The notes under the pieces were generated by a model. That model was given only the letters and a program-made list of their open reading frames with translations, was not told the origin of the DNA and made no database searches. Both the position numbers and the translations under genes were made by a program. Source: a virus. From it: DNA of 21,222 nucleotides. Location of the stretch: positions 1 through 21,222 of the IMG/VR virus record IMGVR_UViG_3300045941_000435; one strand, 5' to 3'. How positions within the stretch are numbered: position 1 is the stretch's first letter; every line of letters starts with the position of its first letter. Positions 1 to 4,638 of this stretch are shown here, piece after piece.

Positions 1-145
1 GTATCTGGGCATCGGTCCAGTGCTTGAAGTCGCGGTGTCCCTTGGTGCGAGCTTTGGTCATGCCCCGTATTTCCTTGGCAACATAGCGGTCATAATGGGT
101 TTGGCTATACTGCTTCGTCAGCTTGCGGAATGTTACTTCTGCCAT
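1..145 (-). CDS. Partial small phage protein, C-terminus cut by window edge
   Basis: The reading frame starts MAEVTFRKLTKQYSQTHYD and runs off the left end of the window after 48 codons, so only the N-terminus is seen. I do not recognise the family; the visible part is basic and tyrosine-rich. An AGGAG sits exactly 8 bases before the ATG at 145. A second ATG three bases earlier (148) would be only 5 bases from it, so 145 is preferred. It is the last visible member of the minus-strand small-gene array, which shares the same ribosome-site cassette, and is probably transcribed from the repressor-controlled promoter near 1455-1483. Confidence 0.6.
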   Translation of the reverse strand, partial: MAEVTFRKLTKQYSQTHYDRYVAKEIRGMTKARTKGHRDFKHWTDAQI

Positions 146-149
146 CATC

Positions 150-196
150 GTGTCTCCTGTGGGGCAGTGCGCATCCTCTCCCGTGGGGTGGTTAGG
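150..196 (-). repeat. Intergenic hairpin/RBS cassette, copy A
   Basis: Read on the minus strand it begins with the stop codon of the upstream gene (CCTAACCACC), continues CACGGGAGAGGATG and ends CCCCACAGGAGACAC next to the downstream start. The inverted repeat is weaker here than in copies B to D: GGG pairs with CCC but the inner stem has mismatches. The AGGAGACA ribosome site is intact. Confidence 0.6.
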
Positions 197-509
197 CAAC
201 AGTGGTATGCCGCGCCAGATAGTTAAAACCTTGCCAGAAGACACAGGGGTGATACCCTGCCCGGTTACTCACGGCATGCAAGCCATCGTCGAGACCATGG
301 CGGTCGCAGAAGTCGCGGATCGCGGCAACGTGCGTGTCCGTGAACCGATGCTGCGTCTTCGCGGTCGGGCGGATGTCGATATGGTGATACGCATACTGCT
401 GTGTGTGTCGGCGCAGCGTCACGGGAAAGGGTAACTCTGTTTTCGCTGCCGCTTTCAGGGTGGCATACGCCGCGTCGTTCAAGCCTTCAACCTGCCACAT
501 GGTCGCCAT
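192..509 (-). CDS. Hypothetical small phage protein (105 aa)
   Basis: A 105-residue frame starting MATMWQVEGLNDAAYATLKA, with AGGAG exactly 8 bases before the ATG. I do not recognise the family. It looks soluble, with no membrane segment, and is rich in His, Thr and Ala. A central HHIDIRP stretch is followed by a helical part (residues about 57-80). It lies in the repressor-linked minus-strand array, bounded by hairpin cassettes A and B. Its stop codon (TAA) is the first element of cassette A. The start MAT and the ribosome site match its neighbours, which supports it being a real gene and not a shadow. Confidence 0.6.
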   Translation of the reverse strand: MATMWQVEGLNDAAYATLKAAAKTELPFPVTLRRHTQQYAYHHIDIRPTAKTQHRFTDTHVAAIRDFCDRHGLDDGLHAVSNRAGYHPCVFWQGFNYLARHTTVA

Positions 510-558
510 TGTCCTGTCTCCTGTGGGGGCGAGGGCACATCCTCGCCCGTGGGTGTTA
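510..558 (-). repeat. Intergenic hairpin/RBS cassette, copy B
   Basis: The minus strand reads TAACACCCACGGGCGAGG, a short loop, CCTCGCCC, then CCACAGGAGACAGGACA and the ATG at 509. The stem GGGCGAGG/CCTCGCCC is a perfect 8-base inverted repeat. No T-tract follows it, so it is not a standard intrinsic terminator. Just upstream, an ATG at 582 opens an 8-codon frame (MKGIHSNR) that ends on the cassette's own TAA at 556-558. This could be a minigene or the residue of a lost gene. Confidence 0.7.
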
Positions 559-584
559 GCGATTGCTATGGATGCCCTTCATGA

Positions 585-842
585 TTACCAGAGAATCTCT
601 TGTTCTTGTTGCCCAGCTTTCCAGTCTTGCGCTTGTTGGGCGAGTTGGACGATCTCGCCTTCCTCATACACGTACCACCCTTCGTGCGTCTCAATCTTAT
701 AGGTCTGGACACCATTGTAGATGGTGTGGCTTCCAACCGTGGCGGTGATGCCCAGGCGTTTCAAGTGTTGGTAAATACGGAGGAGCGTCCCGGCTGCCAT
801 GCTGCCTACTGGTTCGTTGTTGGTCAGAATTGTTGCGGCCAT
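585..842 (-). CDS. Hypothetical small phage protein with conserved N-terminus MAATILTNNE (85 aa)
   Basis: Starting at the ATG at 842, AGGAG is 8 bases away, as in the rest of the array. Upstream ATGs at 848 and 923 stay in frame but have no proper ribosome site. The protein starts MAATILTNNEPVG, nearly identical to the start of the next gene up the array (MAAAILTNNEALA), and then diverges completely. The middle, with TVGSHTIYNGVQTYKIETHEG, reads like a short beta-rich domain, and the end is a Gln-rich helix. Function unknown. The shared first ten codons are similar at the nucleotide level too, which suggests recombination between array members or a selected translation-start region. Confidence 0.6.
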   Translation of the reverse strand: MAATILTNNEPVGSMAAGTLLRIYQHLKRLGITATVGSHTIYNGVQTYKIETHEGWYVYEEGEIVQLAQQAQDWKAGQQEQEILW

Positions 843-894
843 CGTCATGTCTCCTTGTGGGCGAGTGCCCATCCTCGCCCGTGGGGGTATGTTA
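843..894 (-). repeat. Intergenic hairpin/RBS cassette, copy C
   Basis: The minus strand reads TAACATACCCCCACGGGCGAGG, loop, CTCGCCC, ACAAGGAGACATGACG and the ATG at 842. The stem is GGGCGAG/CTCGCCC. As in the other copies, the cassette opens on a TAA, here ending the open stretch 892-984. Confidence 0.65.
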
Positions 895-984
895 GTATTT
901 GCCGACGAACTCTCCAGTTTCATCGTAGATCGCTATGTAGCTCTTGCCGCGGCCTGTGGGGCCAGCAGGCTGGCCCGTGGGGTG
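892..984 (-). pseudogene. Start-less coding remnant between hairpin cassettes
   Basis: Directly after the TAA of the 95-aa gene (985-987), the same frame stays open for 30 codons and ends GKSYIAIYDETGEFVGKY before another TAA. That last part looks like genuine protein, but the stretch has no ATG, GTG or TTG and no ribosome site. The first dozen codons are cassette D itself. The simplest reading is a small gene whose 5' part was lost when cassette D was formed or recombined. The alternative is a readthrough extension of the 95-aa protein, since it is in frame with it. Confidence 0.4.
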
Positions 985-987
985 TTA
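955..987 (-). repeat. Intergenic hairpin cassette, copy D, without RBS
   Basis: The minus strand reads TAACACCCCACGGGCCAG, CCTG, CTGGCCCCACAGG. The stem GGGCCAG/CTGGCCC is perfect but its sequence differs from copies B and C, so pairing is kept while bases change. It stops at CACAGG and lacks the AGGAGACA plus ATG, which agrees with the start-less remnant downstream. Confidence 0.6.
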
Positions 988-1272
988 GGCAATCTGTCCC
1001 GTGGTGCGGATACGATACTGTGTTGTTTCGCGGGGGTGCGTGATACACCAGCGACAGGTGCATTCCACAAAGCACCGCTGGTGTTTGTGCCAGCGCACGC
1101 CTGCCCGGTGCGCCACTTCGAGGCCATCGGTATCGAGGCTGTAATTGCCCTGGTCCGCATCCCAGGTATAGACGGCGTTGCGAGTGGTGACCGTGTTATC
1201 CTGCTCGAGAATGAGCAAGGACTGGTTATACAGGGCTAAGGCTTCGTTGTTGGTCAAGATTGCTGCTGCCAT
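985..1272 (-). CDS. Hypothetical small phage protein, first gene of the array (95 aa)
   Basis: It starts MAAAILTNNEALALYNQSLL, with AGGAG 8 bases before the ATG at 1272. The second half carries a cluster CFVECTCRWC followed by HPRE, with three cysteines in seven residues and nearby histidines (WHKHQ), so a small metal site is possible. No known family is recognised. It is the gene nearest the repressor-controlled promoter (about 1455-1483), with a roughly 180-base leader between. It shares its first ten residues with the 585-842 gene. Confidence 0.6.
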   Translation of the reverse strand: MAAAILTNNEALALYNQSLLILEQDNTVTTRNAVYTWDADQGNYSLDTDGLEVAHRAGVRWHKHQRCFVECTCRWCITHPRETTQYRIRTTGQIA

Positions 1273-1454
1273 GATGCTGTCTCCTGTCTTAGAGGCTTTG
1301 AACTCGCTCTGTCACCAGAGGCGACATTCCAGCATCACTTGTTCTGTGCTCCGCTGCCGCCCCCCTACTGCCTCCTACGTTGCCTCAGAGGCTAGGTCGT
1401 CCTGGACGGTGCCCAGCAGTCCCGGTTGCCCGGTCGCTCTTGCTTTGTGACTAG

Positions 1455-1483
1455 AGTATGACAGTGTTAATAACACATGTCAA
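1455..1483 (-). promoter_or_regulatory. Repressor-controlled promoter of the small-gene array with operator
   Basis: On the minus strand, TTGACA (1483-1478) and CATACT (1460-1455) are separated by exactly 17 bases. The spacer contains the perfect palindrome GTGTTATTAACAC (1464-1476). The -35 box overlaps the stop codon of the XRE gene. A palindrome between the boxes is the classic position for a blocking repressor. The half-site architecture matches the operator upstream of the repressor gene. Confidence 0.65.
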
Positions 1484-1767
1484 GGGGTATTATGAGGTTC
1501 CCGCAAAATTTTTTCACGATGTTCAATGGCCCTTGGGAGTGCAGCCCTGGTCTGGGCATAAATGACGAAGGCAAGGAGCCGTGCTAAGGGCTTGCTGGTG
1601 GTGCAGCGATCTGGTTGGGTCTCGATCTTACGGAGGGAAGCTTCGCTAATGTCCATACTGCTGGCAAGCTCGTGCTGGCTCAGCCCGGCGTGCTCGCGTA
1701 ACCGCTGCACATCTGCGCCGGTCAAATCACTTGCCCGCTGCCGGGTCCGTTGTGTCTGTGGGGGCAT
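1480..1767 (-). CDS. XRE-family helix-turn-helix repressor (95 aa)
   Basis: A small DNA-binding protein, probably a transcriptional repressor. Residues about 18-52 form a Cro/C1-type helix-turn-helix: LREHAGLSQHELASSMDIS followed by ASLRKIET. The recognition helix is in SEASLRKIE. The C-terminal 40 residues are helical and basic with no protease or ligand domain, so it is short for a full CI repressor and closer to Cro or RstR size. The frame extends upstream to 1920, but the ATG at 1767 has AGGAG 8 bases before it and begins MPPQTQRTRQ, so 1767 is chosen. It is followed by the array promoter. A palindrome shared by its own promoter and the array promoter suggests autoregulation and control of the array. 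Confidence 0.8.
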   Translation of the reverse strand: MPPQTQRTRQRASDLTGADVQRLREHAGLSQHELASSMDISEASLRKIETQPDRCTTSKPLARLLAFVIYAQTRAALPRAIEHREKILREPHNTP

Positions 1768-1807
1768 GTGTGTCGCTCCTGTGGCAAAGAATAAGGATGC
1801 TTCCAAG

Positions 1808-1837
1808 AGTATAGCATATGTTAGTAACACGCAGCAA
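1808..1837 (-). promoter_or_regulatory. Repressor gene promoter with second operator copy
   Basis: On the minus strand, TTGCTG (1837-1832), an 18-base spacer and TATACT (1813-1808) preceded by TGC form an extended -10 promoter. The spacer holds TGTTACTAACA (1819-1829), the same palindrome as in the array promoter with one central base changed. A transcript would start near 1801, about 34 bases before the XRE start codon. Confidence 0.6.
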
Positions 1838-1952
1838 TACGCGACTGCTCGCGCGTGGTTGCTTGCTGGTGCGTCACGACTCCTGCGCCAGCGACTCTTC
1901 GCCAACCTCTCTTCTTGCATCGCCCTCGCCTTTTGATGTATGATATTCCTAC

Positions 1953-1974
1953 ACTGTAGGTCTCGGCCTACAGT
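1953..1974. other. Perfect 8-bp hairpin upstream of a secreted-protein gene
   Basis: ACTGTAGG, six bases, CCTACAGT. It lies in the 283-base gap between the divergent XRE gene (minus) and the gene starting at 2051. No T-tract follows it, so it may be an operator or a leader hairpin. No clear + strand promoter was found in this gap. Confidence 0.4.
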
Positions 1975-2050
1975 TGTTGTATGCCGATACAGTCACTCTC
2001 TGTATGCGTCGTCATTTCGCTCCTGGCGAAATCCTCCTGGAGTCTGCGGT

Positions 2051-2473
2051 ATGCGTCTCTCAACGGTGGCTTTCCTGGGTCTGTTGCTTGGTGCTCCTGC
2101 CCTCACGGTGGCACAAGAGATTCCCTGTGCGCCGCGGGACAACTATTACAGTTCCGCCAAAATCTTCTGGCAACCGAAGGCGTTGACGGACGGCTGGGTG
2201 CTGGATAGCTATCTCCTGAAGCGCCGCGATATGGCCACGACGCAGTGGGATGTCATCGCCGATGCCATCCCTGCCACGACGCTGTACTACGAGGATAAGG
2301 GCCTGAAACGCGGTGTGACGCAGCAATGGCTTCTCTATGCCCGGCTCAAGACGCCTGACGGCTTGCTGGTGCTGTCGGACCCGTGGCCCCATGACGCGAG
2401 CTTTCCCCCGTGTCTGGCGACCAAAGCGTTGCCTGAGATGGGCACGGTGGGTGCCGAGCCGCTGGTGCCGTGA
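2051..2473 (+). CDS. Secreted protein with fibronectin-III-like domain (140 aa)
   Basis: Residues 1-22 (MRLSTVAFLGLLLGAPALTV plus AQ) form a typical Sec signal peptide with cleavage likely after Ala-Gln. The mature part reads like one fibronectin-III or Ig-like sandwich: AKIFWQP near the start, then LDSYLLKRRD, TTLYYEDKGL and QQWLLYARLK in the expected strand order. The ATG at 2051 has GGAG 8 bases upstream. An earlier in-frame start at 1940 would add 37 residues in front of the signal peptide and has no ribosome site. It ends on TGA, and the same frame continues directly as the next entry. No enzymatic residues are seen. A cell-surface or virion-associated role is a guess. Confidence 0.6.
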   Translation: MRLSTVAFLGLLLGAPALTVAQEIPCAPRDNYYSSAKIFWQPKALTDGWVLDSYLLKRRDMATTQWDVIADAIPATTLYYEDKGLKRGVTQQWLLYARLKTPDGLLVLSDPWPHDASFPPCLATKALPEMGTVGAEPLVP

Positions 2474-2764
2474 GTGGACGGGCTGTGCACCGTCGTGTTG
2501 CGGTGGTCCACGCCTGACGTGCTGCTCCCGGTGCGCGTGCGGCAACGCGATAGCGGGGTGATTACGGTGCTGGCGCTGGAACCAGGGGATACGCGGTTTG
2601 TGACGACGCCGGTGAAAGAGCGCCGGTGCTGGAGTGCCCGGTTTGAGGATGCGGGCAAAACCACCAAATGGAGCCGCTGGGTGTGTCGTACCCGGCAAGG
2701 GACGATCGACACGAATGACCCTGACACTGCGCCGCAGCGCTTGCGACGCCAACGAAGGAGCTAA
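2474..2764 (+). CDS. Second fibronectin-III-like unit, in frame after a TGA (96 aa)
   Basis: The frame opens with GTG immediately after the TGA of the preceding gene and is in the same phase. It reads as a second sandwich domain: TVVLRWSTPD, then VRVRQRDSG, TRFVTTPVKE and CWSARFEDAG, closing with TTKWSRWVC. There is no ribosome site near the GTG. It is therefore either translated by re-initiation at the overlapping stop-start, made as a C-terminal extension by TGA readthrough, or is the broken half of a two-domain protein. The codon pattern and the conserved aromatic and cysteine positions say it is, or recently was, coding. Its end carries the AAGGAG ribosome site of the next gene. Confidence 0.5.
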   Translation: MDGLCTVVLRWSTPDVLLPVRVRQRDSGVITVLALEPGDTRFVTTPVKERRCWSARFEDAGKTTKWSRWVCRTRQGTIDTNDPDTAPQRLRRQRRS

Positions 2765-2770
2765 CCTGCG

Positions 2771-3457
2771 ATGTGGCACGATTCGGTACGTAAAGGGCTG
2801 ATGCTGGCGTTGGGGTTGGGACTGTGTGGGGTGGCGTGGGTCGTGGCCCAGGGCGCCCATAATGCCCGCACCGATATTTTTGACTTCCTTAATGGCTTCC
2901 AACTCAATGGCGGGACGGTCATTACTGGGACCACGGGTGCGCAAAATAGTGCCGTGGTGCTGCCCGCTAATAGTGTGGGTGGGGCTGAACTGTCTGGCGC
3001 CCCCATTGAGCTGATCTATTGTGGACAAGCTGACGAGAATGGGACCATCTACCTGAGCCCTACCGCCGGGGTCAACGGCGTCGATTTGGGCGATGGGGTT
3101 GATTACAGCATCAGTGGGACCGCCTGCGATGGGTTGGACGGGGCCACGGAAGCGACGCAAGACTTGATCCTCTTCCCGGAAGTCGCGTTTAAGATTATGG
3201 GTGGCTATTGTCAACAGGCAGGGGCGGAAGCCCTGGGCGCTGGCGAAACGATCGTCTTTCATTATCGGGCCGCTGCCGCCAATGTGACGCCTGACCTGAC
3301 CTGTACCATTAGTGAGGCGCAACGTGGCTGTGCGATTGCCACCGGCACCACGACCAATATTGCCGCCAATGCCGCAACAGCGGTGCAAGCGGTGATGACT
3401 AGTAACAATACGGATAGCGATCTCTGGTGCTCGTTTCGCGCTATGCTGCTTCCCTAG
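2771..3457 (+). CDS. Exported or membrane-anchored hypothetical protein (228 aa)
   Basis: Residues about 8-26 (GLMLALGLGLCGVAWVVAQ) form a hydrophobic segment after a short basic N-terminus: a signal peptide or anchor. The rest is small-residue and Thr/Asn rich, beta-like, with scattered cysteines (YCGQ, TACDG, GYCQQ, LTCTIS, GCAIA, LWCSF) that could form disulfides outside the cytoplasm. Residues about 64-74 (LPANSVGGAEL) recall a short motif often seen in phage tail or fibre proteins. AAGGAG lies 10 bases before the ATG. Exact role unknown; a structural or surface protein is the best guess. Confidence 0.55.
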   Translation: MWHDSVRKGLMLALGLGLCGVAWVVAQGAHNARTDIFDFLNGFQLNGGTVITGTTGAQNSAVVLPANSVGGAELSGAPIELIYCGQADENGTIYLSPTAGVNGVDLGDGVDYSISGTACDGLDGATEATQDLILFPEVAFKIMGGYCQQAGAEALGAGETIVFHYRAAAANVTPDLTCTISEAQRGCAIATGTTTNIAANAATAVQAVMTSNNTDSDLWCSFRAMLLP

Positions 3458-3466
3458 GACCTGACT

Positions 3467-4060
3467 ATGCCGGAATCTGCTGCGGCTCGCGCAAAACGCC
3501 AAGCTACCGCACGAGCCTATGCCAAGCGCAAACGTGCCGAAGCGCGTGCCCTCAAGCAACAAGAGAAAGTGCCTATGGACGTTGTAAGACCGCCTGACGA
3601 ACTCCCGCCGTGGACGCCTGATGCCCAGAGTCCCGCTGATGTGGTGCTGGCTGACCCTGGCCCGGTGCGTGCGCAGCCTCCCGCGACTCCACGCGACTTT
3701 GCCCCTGCCACGGTGCCGCAAACCTCGCCCCTGGCTACGTGGGACGAGGAGATTCCTGCACATACGCCGTTTAGCTATACGATGAATGCGCCGCTGTCGC
3801 CGAGTGATGTGGATACGATTACGACCTTTTATAATTTGTACATGGGCAATCCGCCTGTCGCGCTTCAGGGGATGACGACGCCGAGCGCTCGGGCCCAGGT
3901 CAAGCGGCAGATGCTGCAAGATGCCGCGGTGGTCCTGCCCCTGCTCCAGCGGCAATATGAGCTGGCACGCCTCGGTGATAGCGCCAACGGGCAAGAGGCG
4001 CTGCAAGTGAAGCGGAACCTGGAATGGGTGGAACAACGGCTCAGTGAAGTCCAGGGATAA
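3467..4060 (+). CDS. Hypothetical protein upstream of the terminase genes (197 aa)
   Basis: Residues 1-36 are strongly basic and Ala/Arg/Lys rich (AKRQATARAYAKRKRAEARA), suited to binding nucleic acid. Residues about 40-95 are a Pro-rich linker. Residues 105-197 are helical, ending VKRNLEWVEQRLSEVQG. AGGA stands 7 bases before the ATG and overlaps the stop of the previous gene. I do not recognise a family. Its position directly before terS, and its basic tail plus helical body, are compatible with a packaging accessory protein, but that is inference only. Confidence 0.55.
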   Translation: MPESAAARAKRQATARAYAKRKRAEARALKQQEKVPMDVVRPPDELPPWTPDAQSPADVVLADPGPVRAQPPATPRDFAPATVPQTSPLATWDEEIPAHTPFSYTMNAPLSPSDVDTITTFYNLYMGNPPVALQGMTTPSARAQVKRQMLQDAAVVLPLLQRQYELARLGDSANGQEALQVKRNLEWVEQRLSEVQG

Positions 4061-4071
4061 AGGCTGCGACG

Positions 4072-4638
4072 GTGGACGGGCTTACGCCATTGCAAGAACG
4101 CTTCGTGGCGGAATATGTGAAAGACCTTAATGCCAGCCAAGCCTATCAGCGTGCCGGGTATAAGGCCCGTGGAAATATTGCTGATGTCAATGCTTCGCGA
4201 CTGCTCAGGAATGCTAAGGTTGCTGACGCAGTGCGTCAACGCACTGCGTCACAGCTCAAAAAGATTGATATTACAGCGGATCGTGTCCTCGAAGAATCGG
4301 CGCGTCTCGCGTTCCTCGACGTGCGGCAACTCTACGAGGATGATGGCTCGCTCAAGCCTGTCTCACAATGGCCTGACCACATCGCTGCGGCGGTGGCAGG
4401 GATTGAGACCGTGCAGCAATATGAGTATGTCGATGGTGTGAAAGTCCCTACCGGCACGGTGAAGAAGGTGAAGCTCTGGGATAAGCCAGGGCAATTGGCG
4501 CTACTGGCCAAGCATCTCAAGCTCTTACAGGAAGATGTCCCCCAAACCGTGGTGAACATTCAGATTAACGTGCGCACGTCCTTAGCAGAAGCGTTACAGC
4601 ATGCCTACGGCAACGACCAAACCTCCGAAGCCCGCTAG
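4072..4638 (+). CDS. terS: Terminase small subunit
   Basis: This subunit recognises phage DNA and hands it to the large terminase for packaging. The N-terminus LTPLQERFVAEYVKDLNASQ followed by AYQRAGYKARGNIADVNASR matches the Terminase_2 (XtmA-like) helix-turn-helix region, residues about 4-50. The middle is helical (oligomerisation), and a C-terminal tail precedes the large subunit. It starts with GTG at 4072. The length of 188 aa is normal for the family. Its last 38 bases overlap the start of terL, a common arrangement that keeps the two subunits co-translated. Confidence 0.85.
   Translation: MDGLTPLQERFVAEYVKDLNASQAYQRAGYKARGNIADVNASRLLRNAKVADAVRQRTASQLKKIDITADRVLEESARLAFLDVRQLYEDDGSLKPVSQWPDHIAAAVAGIETVQQYEYVDGVKVPTGTVKKVKLWDKPGQLALLAKHLKLLQEDVPQTVVNIQINVRTSLAEALQHAYGNDQTSEAR

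Noticed and set aside
150-990. Integron attC sites between the small genes
   Set aside because: GCCTAAC occurs at some cassette starts, but the matching GTTRRRY end is missing and there is no integrase.
123-1239. Plus-strand frames over the small-gene array
   Set aside because: No ribosome sites, and the minus strand has evenly spaced genes with identical start signals.
1768-1920. Longer N-terminus for the XRE protein
   Set aside because: The region contains its promoter and operator, and the ATG at 1767 has a well-placed AGGAG.
2060-4036. A 658-codon open frame on the minus strand
   Set aside because: It is antisense to several well-supported + genes with ribosome sites; the product is His/Arg/Gly-rich without domain features, as expected of a shadow in GC-rich DNA.
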